64,000 bases of DNA from Sphingobium sp. CECT 9361 (GTDB lineage: Bacteria; Pseudomonadota; Alphaproteobacteria; Sphingomonadales; Sphingomonadaceae), in contig NZ_CAKKNC010000001.1 of assembly GCF_918741285.1 (NCBI RefSeq), forward strand, positions 1 to 64,000. The letters are read 5' to 3'. Under the pieces are notes generated by a model. It was not told where the DNA came from. It did not search any database and worked only from the letters and a program-made list of their open reading frames with translations. The position numbers and the translations under genes were made by a program. This document shows, one piece after another, positions 9,101 to 18,964 of this stretch; position 1 is the first letter of the stretch, and each line of letters opens with the position of its first letter.

Positions 9101-12100
9101 GGCGAGATCGGCGCCGCCCACCAGCCGGATCGAGGCGGACATCGCCCCCGGCGCCAGCATCGGCGCAATGGCGTAAATCTTGCCTTGGGGGGCTTTGACG
9201 ACGGCGTCGTAGGTGAACGCCGGGACAACTTGATCAGGCTGGAAGATCAGCGGATATCCATAGTCCGCATCCGTGTCAAAGACCGTTCCAGCAGGAATTA
9301 TGTCTCCACCGTAATAGTGAACCCCATTCCTATCGGCGATATCGTCGCCCCAGAAATAGTTCGGATCGAGTAGCCAGTCCTCCGAAAGCTTGATTGGCTT
9401 TTTGATGGTGTAACCGTAGTAATCCCAACTCCAAGCACCAGCTTCGCTATCATAGGAAGTGTCCCCATAGTCGGCCACGATGAAGCTGGATATCGGCTGC
9501 GGCGTAATCGTCGTCTGCAACGGCCGGTCGCGGAAGCCGCTATCGTCCGGGCTGGCTTTCGGCAGGCCGAAGCCATCGGTGATCGATCCCTTGATGTCGA
9601 GATTGCCGCTGGCGCGAATGGCCAGCGCGAGCGGCTCGCCAAAGCCGTAGGTCGCCGAGTTTGCATTGCGGTCGGTATCGGGGCCGTAGCGATAGCCCGA
9701 GAGATCAAGATCGCCGAGCACCGTCAGCTTTCCGTTCGACGCCGCTCCGGAAGCGATCTCGACACCGGGGCGCAGGTGATAGGCACCGTTGAGAGCCGAG
9801 AGGCCTGCGAGGCGCGACCGCAAGCCGGTGTTGGCAAGCGCGTTGGCGTAGAAGATCTGGTTGGCCGCATCGACCTGCGCGAGGCCGACCGCGCCCGCCG
9901 GCACGCCGGTGGCGGCGGCATCCTGCACGATGGTGCCGTTGGCGTCGGTTGGGGAGTAGGTCCAATAGCCGTTGACCGCGAGGCTGGCGATATCGCGCAG
10001 GGTCAGCGCCCCGCTGGCGTCGATCTGGATGTCGCCGCCCGTTTCGCTGGTGCGCCGCGCGTTGATATCGACGCGGCCGCGCGCGATCTTGTCGGGCGAC
10101 GAGGTGTTGATCGTGGCGCCTGCACCGAGCCGGACCCATCCCTGCTGGGAGGTGATTTCGACGCTGCTGCGGTTCGACGCATCGATCGGCTTTCCATAGC
10201 TGTCGACGACGAGCTTTGTGCCATGGGCATCGAGCACCGCGCTGGCTGCCAGCGTCACGTCGTCGCGAGCGCTCAGCCGGATCGAGCCGGTCTGCGTGCC
10301 GCTGGCGTCGATCAGGCCGGAGAGGGTCAGCCCGCCGCCATTGACGGCGATCGACACATTGCGGGCCACGGCATCGTTGCCGACCACCAGACTGCCGCTG
10401 CCGAAGGTGAAGGCACGGCTGTGGGAGAAGCCGTTCGCGTTGAGCGCCTGATTGAGCGCCGCGAAATCTGCGGTCAGGTCCCCGGTGAGCGTGTTTGCGG
10501 TCAGGTCGAAGGCGCCGCTGCGGGCCCCTTCGCCGCCCTTGGCCGTCATCGTCCCCGCCAGCCGGGCAGCGCCCCCTGCCTTTACGGTAAGCGTTCCGGC
10601 GTCGCTGCCCTCCGAGGACAGGTCGATTGTCGCCCCCTTGGCGGTGACGACATCGCCGGTCAGGCTGGTCAGCAGGATGTCACCGGCCCAGGCTTGCCGT
10701 CTGACGTCGTTGAAGGCGATGGGATGGCCCGCCACGTCAAGCCGCGCGGCATCCGTGAGGACGAGATCGCCGCCGCGTGCGGTGAGGCTGAGCCGGCCGG
10801 ACGGCAGCAGGATTGCCGACGCGACGGTGAGCGTATCGCCGGTGAGTGACAAGGTTCCGCCCAGGCTGCCGGGTGCGGCGGGCGCGCTGCCGTCCGGCGC
10901 AATCACGCTAACGGCGTTACTGTAGACGCCGAAGGTCGCCCCAGAGTCCGCTGTCAGCACGGGCGTCCGGAATGTCAGGCTGTTGCCGCTGCCACGATAG
11001 GTCGTGGGGTCGAACGTCCCGGTGACGGCAGGCCCGGTGCCATAGACCGATAATGTGCCGCTCCCGTTGGCGGTGACGCGCTGCGAAGCGCTGAACGACA
11101 CTTGATCGAAACCCAGCATCAGGCGGTTATATTTTGCCCCGCTCACCGGTGCGGTTCCGCTCGGGTCGCCGAAAACGATCTGGCGGGCATCGACCGCGAA
11201 TGCGCCCGCGTTGCCAAGCTCCGCGATGCGAGCGCCCGGACGCGCGCTGCTGCCCTGCCAGATTAGCGTATCGGTGACGATCCGGGCCGTGTCGGCCGAA
11301 TTGCCATATCCAGAAATGGTGGGGCTGGAGAGGGACAGCGCGTCGACACGCGACTTGCCCGTCGCTGGATCGATGGTGTTGAGCGTCACGCTGCCGAAGA
11401 AGTTAATGCTGTTGGCGGCGCCGAGCGTCAGTTGCTGAACTGCCGGCGAGCCAGCAGCGCTGCCGCCCGCGAGGAGCTTGTCCAGGAAGACCTGCGTAAG
11501 GTTCATGCCGGGCGGAAGGACGCCGGAAGCAGCGGCGAGCGTCTCGTTGGTACCAATGTTCAACGACGCGGCCGTGAGCGAAAGCCGCCGCGCCGCAAGC
11601 CCGACGTCACCCTGCATGGCGAGGCCGTCGGCAGCAGCGAACGCCACCGTGTTTTCGGCATAGAGGCCGCTGCCTTGCTTCATCACGACGGAACCGTGGG
11701 TAAAATAATCGGGCGACATTCCGATTTGAGAGGTGCCGTTGCTGACGCCCAGGATTACGCCGCCGTTTACGCCCCCCAATTGGAGCCCGCTGGTGGCATC
11801 GAGCCAGGAAAAGCCGCGCCCCAATGTGTTGACCGTCGCGCCTTCCGCCAGGGTGACGGTCGTTTTCGCGCCCAGGAAGACGGAGTCGGCAATCAGATGG
11901 ACGTCGGGCTGGAGCGTCAGGGAGCGGGCGAATCCGGTGATAGAGAGGGTACGGTCGGTACTGTCCAATCTGCTAAAGATGTTGCTTCCGATCACCAGGT
12001 TCGGCGCCTGGACGGCATTGATGGCCGCCGCCGAGATCGTAGTTACATTCGCGCTATTGATCGTTTGCGAACCGTCGCCCGTAATAACCATGTCCATGTT

Positions 12101-15100
12101 GGCGTTGTCGTAGATGCCAAGCTCCTGCGTCAGCACGAACGCGCCGGACAGGCCGCCGGAGCCGGCAGAGAAATTCGCCTGGCCACCAAACGAAAAGGCG
12201 CCGTTGGCAGCATCCTCCGCGGTTGAGCGGACATGAGCCGTAAAGAGGTGGGCGTCCGCCTCGATCATGCTGCGGGGTGTTTTGAATTGCGCGGCCTGGG
12301 CACGGGCAAAGTCGCTATAGCCTTGCTCCTGATATTGCGCATAGCGCCGCACCGCAGTTGCCGGCGTGAAAATCGCCTGGGTCGGCAACGCATTGCGGAT
12401 CGATGTGGACGCGATCCCCTGATAGACCGGGGCGCTCGTGGAGCCGTTGGTGAGCGACGTCACATGGGCCGGTCGGGTGGTCGTCTGCGCGGCCAGTTCG
12501 ACGCGGAAGGCGCCCGGCAGGAGCGCGTAATTCGCCGGCAGGAGCGTATAGGTGCCGGCGGACAGGCCGGGCACACCGGCGGGAACGCTGATCTGCTGGC
12601 CGATTCCGGGCATCGCGCCGGTCCAGGCCGCGCTGTAACCGGCCGCGACGGGGGCTGTCACGACTCCGGGTAGGATCGCATAGACCGCATTGTTCGCCGC
12701 ACTGTTACCATTGGCCGGATTGGCATTGGCGAGCGACGTCTGAAGAATGTCAACCGAGCCGCCGCGCCCGGAAATGAAGGCCGCGCCGGTGAGCTGGCCA
12801 CCGCCCGACACATCGACCACGGCACCGGCATCGACCGACTGCTGGCGTCCCCCCAATGTCACGCCGATTTTCGTGAGCGTGCCGTCCTTGAGCTTGAAGG
12901 CACCGGCCGCATTCGCAAACGTGGCAGCCACCCCATCGACCAGATAATTGACGCCGTCGGTCGAGCCGCCATAAGGCATGAGCAGACCGTTCGTGCTCAC
13001 CGAAGTGATGCTGCCCGCAAGCAATTCCACTCGGCTCGACTGAACCCTACCGGCATACCCGCTGCTGCCCACGGTGATGGCGCCAAACGGCGCGCGAACC
13101 ACGCCGCCCTGATGGATTGTGTCACCGAACAGTCCAAGCGAGCCGAACACCAAATAGGGCATCGCCGGGGTCTCGCCGCTGCGGCGGATCGTCAGCACCG
13201 AACCCACCGAGCTGTAGGTGAGCTGGCCTTGCCAGTCGGTTTGCGTCACCCCGGCGGCGGCGATGGCGCGCGCGCCGGATGCTGGATAGATCTGCGCTGC
13301 GGTGAGCGTCAGGTTGTTGCTTGCCCCGAGAACCGTCACCCGGTCTGACGTGGGAAGGACCGCGCCAGCGTCCTTGAATACGGGGCCGGTGGCGGCAAGC
13401 AGGCGCAGATCGCCGCCGCTGACGATGTTGGTATCGCCATAGGAGGTACGCACGCGATTGCGGATATCGACAAGGTCGCCCGTGATCGTCAGCGTGGAAC
13501 CCACGGGATAGTCCGCGCCTTCATTGGGGTCGTATTCCATTAGCCCGCGGTCGATAATTTTCGAGTCCGACAGCACCGTTAGGCCGTCGAGCAGGACGTA
13601 AGGTGCCGACAGCGTGACCCGGCCGGTCGCCGAGCTGTTCATCAACGGGCCTTGCCGCAGCGTCAGGCTACGCGACATGGCCAGCGTCACGTCGCCATCG
13701 AACGCAATTCCACCCCGTGCCCACAACGACAGCGACCCAAATCCGCCTGCGTTGATCTGATCGACTCCGATCCGGGCCTCGCCGAGCTTGGGGCTCGGAT
13801 CGAGTGCGCCGTGCAAGGCGACGTCCGGGTTATAGGTCTGTGACACCGTAATCACGCGTGCCTTGCGCGCCTCGTCGGGCAGCCGCGTCGTCGGATCGGA
13901 ATCGACACCGATCGGGGGTGTCTCCAGCGTATAGACCAGCGAACCGCCACTCGCGCCGACGCCGCCTGCCGGGGCTAGCAGCGTCCCGTCGTTGGAGATG
14001 CCCCATTGCGACGCAAGCGCGATCCGGCCACCATCACTGGCGACGAGACGGGCCGCACTCCCCGATGGCGATGACATGTCGAATGCGCCGCTGGCACCCG
14101 AGGCATCGATCACAGCGCCGCGGCTGACTACCACGAACGCGTTGCCGGAATGAAGCCCACTGGCCGTCGGCGTGGCGTCGAGCGCACCCAATGCCACCGA
14201 GCCGCCAGCCGTGACCACGCCATAGTTGCGACCTTGGGTGTCCGGCGCTGTGACGGCCAGCCCGGAAACGTCGAGCCGCGCACTGCCACCTATCAACACC
14301 GAGCGGGTGCTCTCCACATAGGGCGTGCTCAGCGTCACATCCTCGGTCCGCGCGGTGTTGACCAGGGTGATGGACCCGCCGCGCGCGGTGATGCTGCCCA
14401 GAATGTCGATCTGCCCGACACCGCCGACGCTGACCGAGCGGCCGGGGTCGACGCGGATGGAAGCGCCGGCTCCCAGCAGGAAATCCCCCTGAGGCAAGTT
14501 GACGGTGCTCTTCGAAATGGCGGCGGGAGTTTCGTCGGTGGCGTTCGGATTGCCGATCACCAGATCGGCGCCCGCACGCTGGATCAGCGTGCCTCGGACC
14601 GGATCCGGCAAGAACTGCGGCGGCAGCACTACCGGCGCGACCAGGGCGGCATCGCTGCCCGTCGGGGCGGAGAGGCTGGCGGCGGTGAACTGGAATACCG
14701 GCTGCGTGACCTCAATCGTCGTGCCCGGTTTGACGATCACGCCGCTGGAGCTGGAGATGTTGTAAGCGGAAAACCCCTGTTGGAAGAACGATCTCGCGTC
14801 GGCGATTTCCGGCCCCACCTCCACTGGCATCGGTCGGTTAAAGATGGTGCCCTTACGAATGACAGAGCCGGCCTGAACGGTATAGCTGATAGGGATCGGG
14901 CTCCCGGCTGCGACCGTCACGGCCGAGGGTTCCTGCGGAAATCCGTTCGGGAACGCACTTGCGGGGACGACAAAGCCCGCCGTCGAGCCAAAGATGAAAT
15001 TAATCGGGGTTCCGGCGGGCAGAATTTCGCCAGCTCTGTAGAAGGTTTCGTTTCCGGTATTGTCATCCGAATATTTCAGGACGACACCATCTGGAACAGT

Positions 15101-18100
15101 CCACCCGCCGGTACCGATGACAACGGTTTCAGAATTCCATCCGCCATTCCACCTGAGCGGGCCTGACACCGTTTCTCCAGGCAAATAGACAGCGGGGGTC
15201 GAGACGGCGATGTCGAACGGCAGCGTGCTGCCAGCCGGGAAGACAGCATCCTTCGCGAGCTTGATGTCCAGCGCGAATGGTTGCCCCGCCGGCACGACGC
15301 CGCCCTCGTAGAGAGCCCCGCCGATCGAGATCGGACCGCTTGTGGCGATGGTGAGCTTGCCGCCCTTGCCGAAACCGTAGGAGGCGAACTTGCCATCGAG
15401 CGCCATGCTGCCGGTGGCGCGGAGCGAGATGTCGCCGCCGTTCCCGCCATGAGTTTGGCCGGTCGGGAGGATGGCCCCGCCCGCCGATGCGTCCAGCAGT
15501 GATCCTGCCCCCAGCGTCAGCTTGGTGGCGGAAAGGGAAATGGAACCGCCCGTGAGATAGGCAAGGCCCGCCCGATCGAGCGGATTGGTGAGCTGGTTGG
15601 TCCAAAGACCGCGCGTACTGACGGTGATGCCCTTGTCGACGGTGATGCTGCCGTCCGCGGTCATCGTGACGCGGCCCGCGGAAGCCGTCGCGTTCGCGCT
15701 CACCTGAATGTCACCCTGAGCCGCAAGGTCCAGCAGACCGCCGTGCGCAAGCGTCAAATCGCCTGCGATATTAATGGACTTGCTGGAAATATTGATCCCG
15801 CCAAGGCCGAAGCTTCGCAGCGCGGCGGTATCGAATACATGGCCAAAATCCTGCGTGTCCGTCGATTTGGGTTGGTCGGCGAACAATATGGCGGAGGGTG
15901 TGGGGACGTAGAGGCCCGTCAGGACGTCATAATAACCGAGCGTGAGCCGACCGGCTAACGGTGCCTGGGTCTGCCCGAGTTTGTAGCCGTCGCTCGTGTT
16001 CGCCGAACGCGCCGTCGTCTGGTACGCGCCATTGATGACGCCGGCGGCAATGGTGCCCTGAAAATCCGACGTCCGGGCGAAGAACTGCAGCGATCCAGCG
16101 TCGCGGCCGACGGTATAGCTATCCTCCCAGCGGCTATAGTTACGGCTGCCGAACAGCATGTCTGCATAGCTTTGGGTGTACTGCTCGCCCCAGCGGTCAT
16201 GGGTGCGAGTGAACACATTGCCATAACCCGCCATTTTGAACGCAGCGGGGGCCTGCGAGATATCATAGACGCGGCCGTCGGTGTCCATGACGCGGGTCGA
16301 GGTGATATAGCCGCCCTGATAGTCGAGACTGCCGCCGGACAGGTCGAACGTCGCGCCTTTGGCTGCTACGACCTCCTTCGCTGCCAGCGTGATCGTGCCG
16401 CCGACCGCGGCCCATTCGCCGATGCCGTGCGCCTGGTTGCCGAGATAGCCGCCCACTTCGAGCAGCCCGCCGCGTGTATACCAGCGGTCGCTGGCATAGC
16501 CGCCGGTGCCGGCGGGGACGAACACGAGGTCGCGGATATCCAGCCAGACATTGTTGTTCTTGAGCGCATCGGTATCGCGGTTGACCGGTGCGTCGCGCAG
16601 TTCGTTGCCCTGAACGTTCACCTTGATGACGTTGCTGGCCATGTCGAGCGCGACGCCCTGGACGCCGGAGACGTCGATCAGCGCGCCGTTCAGGACGGTG
16701 ATGCGCCCAGCGGCGGCCTGCACCGCGACCTGTCCGCCCTGCGCGCTCGTCTGCGAACCGCCGGCGAACGTCACCTCGCCGCCGCTGACGATCTCGACAC
16801 GGCTCTGGTCGAGGCGGTCATTGAGGGTGGAAAGATTGTTGAACTGCGGGCTGGCCGTGCTGGCGCGGTTGATGTTAGCGGTATCGCTCTGCTTGATGAG
16901 TGCATCGCGCTGGCTGTCGAGCGCGGTGTCGGTGCTGGCGAGATCTGGGGCGATCATGGTCAGCGCATTGGCGCCGATCGTCACCGAGCTGGCGGCGTCG
17001 CTGGCGGAGGCGAGCAGGTGGATGGTGCCGCGCTGGTTGACGCCGGTGGTGGCGAACAGCACGCCGTCCTGCGCAATGGTGCGCCCGGTCAGGGTGATGT
17101 CGCCTTGTGCTGCCTCGATCTGGCCGCTGTTGCTGACGCTGCCGCTGGTGGAATTGGTGCCGATGAGGGCGCGCACCTCAGCGCCGCGCGTGGTGGAATA
17201 TTGGTTGGCTCCGGTGCCGAAGCCAGCGCGGACGAGGAAGGTATCGCCTGCGGCGAGCAGCGCCTGCCCCTTGGGCGTCACAATGCTGCCGGCGTTCGTC
17301 ACTTCCGTGCCCATGAGCAGGACATAGCCGCCGCCATCGGTGACCTTGGCCGGGGTGGCGGTGGTGATCTGCGCGCCGGCCTCGACCTTCACTGGGCCGT
17401 TCGCGGCGGTGAAGCTGGGTAGATAGCCGTTCCCCGCGACCTGGGCGTAAATCCCGTTCGCGAGGAACTGGCTGTCGGTGATGGCGGCGGCGCCGGCGAC
17501 GAGGTTGCGGACATTGACCTGTGATGCGCCGCCGAAGATCACGCCGTTGCGGTTCATGATTAAGACGGCGCCCGGCGCGGTGATCGTGCCGAGGATCTTC
17601 GTTGGATCGGTCTGGGAGTCGGTGACGCGGTTGAGCACGGCCCAGTGGGTGCCGCCTTGGGTGAACCTGAGGTCGGTCTTGCTGCCGACGTTGAAGCTGT
17701 CCCAGTTGAGGATGGCCTGGTTGGCGGTCTGCTCGACGGTGACGGCGGTGCGGCCGTCGCTGCCCACGGTCTGGGTGGGCGCGTTGGCACCGACCCACAG
17801 CGTTGGGTCGGTGGCGACGCCGTTCGCGATCTGCAGCCCACCCGCGGTCAGCCCGTTGGGCACGGTGCTCTGCGCGGCTTGCGCGGCGGCGCGGGCGGCG
17901 CGCTGGGCGGCGTCCATGGCGCTGCGGGCGGCGGCGGCGCGCTGGAACGACTGGACCGCGCGCTCGGTGGCCGACGAGGTGGTCGCGGCTTGCGTTGCGG
18001 CACCCTGTGCGGCGCGCGTCGCTGCATCGGCGGGGCTTGAGCCGCCGCGATTGCCGAACAGGTTGCCGCCCGACTGGGCATGGACCGCTCCGGCGAGGAC

Positions 18101-18160
18101 GAGCGAGGTCAGGGAGGCGCCGATGAGGAGCGTGCGGCGGAAAGAGGCGGAACGGGTCAT
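6140..18160 (-). CDS. Filamentous haemagglutinin-type exoprotein (TpsA) with DUF3739-type C-terminus
   Basis: A 4006-aa secreted giant. The start at 18160 follows GGAG at a good distance and gives a Sec signal peptide (RRTLLIGASLTSLVLAGAVHAQ). An Ala-rich linker precedes the TPS/haemagglutination domain (about 100-330), with ILNWDSFNVG and MNRNGVIFGG, the counterpart of the NPNG(I/V).F motif. A very long beta-helical repeat body follows, with strings such as GGNLDIKIGG and GNLDIKGSITDG. The C-terminal part carries the DUF3739-like block (YGYATRDTAEARAYFG ... YLRGREMIATLFP). There is no VENN motif and no C-terminal toxin/immunity pair, so it is an adhesin-like or structural exoprotein rather than CdiA. 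The likely exporter is the TpsB/FhaC protein encoded first in the same operon. Confidence 0.93.
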   Translation of the reverse strand: MTRSASFRRTLLIGASLTSLVLAGAVHAQSGGNLFGNRGGSSPADAATRAAQGAATQAATTSSATERAVQSFQRAAAARSAMDAAQRAARAAAQAAQSTVPNGLTAGGLQIANGVATDPTLWVGANAPTQTVGSDGRTAVTVEQTANQAILNWDSFNVGSKTDLRFTQGGTHWAVLNRVTDSQTDPTKILGTITAPGAVLIMNRNGVIFGGASQVNVRNLVAGAAAITDSQFLANGIYAQVAGNGYLPSFTAANGPVKVEAGAQITTATPAKVTDGGGYVLLMGTEVTNAGSIVTPKGQALLAAGDTFLVRAGFGTGANQYSTTRGAEVRALIGTNSTSGSVSNSGQIEAAQGDITLTGRTIAQDGVLFATTGVNQRGTIHLLASASDAASSVTIGANALTMIAPDLASTDTALDSQRDALIKQSDTANINRASTASPQFNNLSTLNDRLDQSRVEIVSGGEVTFAGGSQTSAQGGQVAVQAAAGRITVLNGALIDVSGVQGVALDMASNVIKVNVQGNELRDAPVNRDTDALKNNNVWLDIRDLVFVPAGTGGYASDRWYTRGGLLEVGGYLGNQAHGIGEWAAVGGTITLAAKEVVAAKGATFDLSGGSLDYQGGYITSTRVMDTDGRVYDISQAPAAFKMAGYGNVFTRTHDRWGEQYTQSYADMLFGSRNYSRWEDSYTVGRDAGSLQFFARTSDFQGTIAAGVINGAYQTTARSANTSDGYKLGQTQAPLAGRLTLGYYDVLTGLYVPTPSAILFADQPKSTDTQDFGHVFDTAALRSFGLGGINISSKSINIAGDLTLAHGGLLDLAAQGDIQVSANATASAGRVTMTADGSITVDKGITVSTRGLWTNQLTNPLDRAGLAYLTGGSISLSATKLTLGAGSLLDASAGGAILPTGQTHGGNGGDISLRATGSMALDGKFASYGFGKGGKLTIATSGPISIGGALYEGGVVPAGQPFALDIKLAKDAVFPAGSTLPFDIAVSTPAVYLPGETVSGPLRWNGGWNSETVVIGTGGWTVPDGVVLKYSDDNTGNETFYRAGEILPAGTPINFIFGSTAGFVVPASAFPNGFPQEPSAVTVAAGSPIPISYTVQAGSVIRKGTIFNRPMPVEVGPEIADARSFFQQGFSAYNISSSSGVIVKPGTTIEVTQPVFQFTAASLSAPTGSDAALVAPVVLPPQFLPDPVRGTLIQRAGADLVIGNPNATDETPAAISKSTVNLPQGDFLLGAGASIRVDPGRSVSVGGVGQIDILGSITARGGSITLVNTARTEDVTLSTPYVESTRSVLIGGSARLDVSGLAVTAPDTQGRNYGVVTAGGSVALGALDATPTASGLHSGNAFVVVSRGAVIDASGASGAFDMSSPSGSAARLVASDGGRIALASQWGISNDGTLLAPAGGVGASGGSLVYTLETPPIGVDSDPTTRLPDEARKARVITVSQTYNPDVALHGALDPSPKLGEARIGVDQINAGGFGSLSLWARGGIAFDGDVTLAMSRSLTLRQGPLMNSSATGRVTLSAPYVLLDGLTVLSDSKIIDRGLMEYDPNEGADYPVGSTLTITGDLVDIRNRVRTSYGDTNIVSGGDLRLLAATGPVFKDAGAVLPTSDRVTVLGASNNLTLTAAQIYPASGARAIAAAGVTQTDWQGQLTYSSVGSVLTIRRSGETPAMPYLVFGSLGLFGDTIHQGGVVRAPFGAITVGSSGYAGRVQSSRVELLAGSITSVSTNGLLMPYGGSTDGVNYLVDGVAATFANAAGAFKLKDGTLTKIGVTLGGRQQSVDAGAVVDVSGGGQLTGAAFISGRGGSVDILQTSLANANPANGNSAANNAVYAILPGVVTAPVAAGYSAAWTGAMPGIGQQISVPAGVPGLSAGTYTLLPANYALLPGAFRVELAAQTTTRPAHVTSLTNGSTSAPVYQGIASTSIRNALPTQAIFTPATAVRRYAQYQEQGYSDFARAQAAQFKTPRSMIEADAHLFTAHVRSTAEDAANGAFSFGGQANFSAGSGGLSGAFVLTQELGIYDNANMDMVITGDGSQTINSANVTTISAAAINAVQAPNLVIGSNIFSRLDSTDRTLSITGFARSLTLQPDVHLIADSVFLGAKTTVTLAEGATVNTLGRGFSWLDATSGLQLGGVNGGVILGVSNGTSQIGMSPDYFTHGSVVMKQGSGLYAENTVAFAAADGLAMQGDVGLAARRLSLTAASLNIGTNETLAAASGVLPPGMNLTQVFLDKLLAGGSAAGSPAVQQLTLGAANSINFFGSVTLNTIDPATGKSRVDALSLSSPTISGYGNSADTARIVTDTLIWQGSSARPGARIAELGNAGAFAVDARQIVFGDPSGTAPVSGAKYNRLMLGFDQVSFSASQRVTANGSGTLSVYGTGPAVTGTFDPTTYRGSGNSLTFRTPVLTADSGATFGVYSNAVSVIAPDGSAPAAPGSLGGTLSLTGDTLTVASAILLPSGRLSLTARGGDLVLTDAARLDVAGHPIAFNDVRRQAWAGDILLTSLTGDVVTAKGATIDLSSEGSDAGTLTVKAGGAARLAGTMTAKGGEGARSGAFDLTANTLTGDLTADFAALNQALNANGFSHSRAFTFGSGSLVVGNDAVARNVSIAVNGGGLTLSGLIDASGTQTGSIRLSARDDVTLAASAVLDAHGTKLVVDSYGKPIDASNRSSVEITSQQGWVRLGAGATINTSSPDKIARGRVDINARRTSETGGDIQIDASGALTLRDIASLAVNGYWTYSPTDANGTIVQDAAATGVPAGAVGLAQVDAANQIFYANALANTGLRSRLAGLSALNGAYHLRPGVEIASGAASNGKLTVLGDLDLSGYRYGPDTDRNANSATYGFGEPLALAIRASGNLDIKGSITDGFGLPKASPDDSGFRDRPLQTTITPQPISSFIVADYGDTSYDSEAGAWSWDYYGYTIKKPIKLSEDWLLDPNYFWGDDIADRNGVHYYGGDIIPAGTVFDTDADYGYPLIFQPDQVVPAFTYDAVVKAPQGKIYAIAPMLAPGAMSASIRLVGGADLASADMRGLRSTAALAGSGTMTLDDYHIHAPTGADDDTWTSQISSVIRTGTGDLDVLAGGAMVTKSLFGIYTAGTQNELASGNGDFATQLPRDLVSGKALPGSLDSTLNSRISYYPEHGGDLQILVHGDYTGYHFDSANSEGNWLILQGANELGQKTAWSVNYGKYNGADSSGLFVDGPNGFGTFGGGNATVRIGGDAGGITPYNFSNKTGLIVTVAATGRVLGDGTLIETGGGNLDIKIGGALNAVQNGGAITNLRGKVGLDAAQIGSLTKVNQSVTIGDPRMASPTEASLLYNRVSGPDLKLGDTAVTVRTRGDLALGSIADPGVDPTRKLTGDVAGAANGLSIASWFSLMRPSTSLDLTSLGADIAPLAGGTYLPSIFRVAAASGSLYLMTATNGNQFGFSLEQAPSPLAQFELLARNSIYSTRVSLSMSSVDPTLLPTPFHPAYVEWKQGTFAGEVQSTNTLTVYDVSNEVYNPTFGLFALSPNVATTDLHAGDPDPVRVYAVNGDIVGLQLSTAKRLDMRAAKDIVANASTGFAGGLPTKISVLHADSTDVSLVRAGHDIIYSDVKIAGPGTLAMTAGHNITLADQGNILSTGPAYAADLRPGASISVLAGTGSAGPDYAAVAALYLNPSNLAVAGKPLADQPGKVAKTYQDELTAWLKGRYGYATRDTAEARAYFGALPPEQQAVFLQQVYFAELKAGGREYNNPTSSRFGSYLRGREMIATLFPSNHTYEGDVTFFATGAVTRDQFGNIQDSRRGGGILTVGGGDISVLTPGGRQLIGVEGVAPPAASGFITQGSGDINLYSSGSILLGLSRIMTTFGGSILGWSATGDINAGRGAKTTLVYTPPRRVYDPYGNVALSPQVPSSGAGIATLAPIAEVPSGDVDLIAPLGTIDAGEAGIRVSGNVNLAALQVVNAANIQVKGNSAGIPQVPVVNVGALAAASSAASAVTQEATRVAERTRPQVRTEVPVIINVRLLGFGEQP

Positions 18161-18275
18161 CGGGATATCTCCGGGAAAGCAGCCGAGGCCGGGTACGCGG
18201 CCCTGATGGAAGATGCGTCGGACAGAACAGAAGGATGGGAAGCGCGGCGCGGTGTGCCGCTGCGGAAAATCTGGA

Positions 18276-18710
18276 TCACGGCACGGTCCCTCCGCGTGGC
18301 GGCGGGGGAGCGATGACGGGACGCTGGGGATGGACCGAGACGCCGAACGTCGATCCGAGCCTTTGGCGAGTCGCGCTCTGGCTGGCGACGCCGGTACGAA
18401 CATCGGCTGAGCGGGCATCGACCACTGGCACGTCGAGCCCGCTGCGCGCCTGGGCCTGGGCGGTGCGCGCGGCGGCCTGCAGCGCCTGGGTGGCGCAGTC
18501 GATATGGCCGGCCTTGTGCCCGGCGATATCGACGATCACGCAGACCTGTGCGGGCCGGGTGTCGCCGATGCGCGGCGATGGTTCGACGGTGGATGATGGG
18601 GGTGGGGCTTGCGCCACCGCAGTCTGCGCGGTGGCGGGCGCAGCGGCAGACTGCGACAGGAGTAGCAGGAGCGCGCTCAAGCCGACGCGGATGCCCAGGG
18701 AGTTAATCAA
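18276..18710 (-). CDS. Small secreted protein of the secretion operon, TTG start
   Basis: A 144-aa protein. The frame is open up to 18950, but the first 80 codons look non-coding. A TTG at 18710 yields a textbook signal peptide (SLGIRVGLSALLLLLSQSAA). The mature part is Pro/Ala-rich with two cysteines (CVIVDIAGHKAGHIDC) that could form a disulfide, and a basic, Pro-rich C-terminus (RPVIAPPPPRGG). It sits 115 bases before TpsA. Not recognised; it may assist TpsA in the periplasm or be co-secreted. The start codon is the least certain part. Confidence 0.55.
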   Translation of the reverse strand: MINSLGIRVGLSALLLLLSQSAAAPATAQTAVAQAPPPSSTVEPSPRIGDTRPAQVCVIVDIAGHKAGHIDCATQALQAAARTAQAQARSGLDVPVVDARSADVRTGVASQSATRQRLGSTFGVSVHPQRPVIAPPPPRGGTVP

Positions 18711-18964
18711 AGCATCCGCGTCGGCCGGCGGGAGCGAGCCCACATCGTCGGGACGGCGGCCTGATCCGCAAAAAGGTAAAACGGACCACGCCGCCGCGCA
18801 CCGATCCTGAAGAGAATGCCGGTCGAGCTGGGCCCGCGCCCAGCCCGCGACGCTCCGCCCCCCGCCGGACGGCGACCGGTCATACCGGTGCCGTCCCCGC
18901 GCACGGCGCAGGTTTTCGGAGAGGAGGAGGAGCGTCGCGGTCGACATCATGCGGTCCCGACGCG

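Noticed and set aside
9776..17422. Several 300-400 aa plus-strand frames inside the TpsA gene
   Set aside because: Shadows of the repetitive exoprotein sequence; no start sites or recognised motifs.
6140..18160. TpsA as a CdiA contact-inhibition toxin
   Set aside because: No VENN motif, no variable toxin C-terminus and no immunity gene right after it; the next gene is SapC, and the C-terminus is DUF3739-like.
18711..18950. Upstream extension of the small secreted protein to an ATG at 18950
   Set aside because: The first 80 codons would place the signal peptide internally and look non-coding; TTG 18710 gives a normal exported protein.
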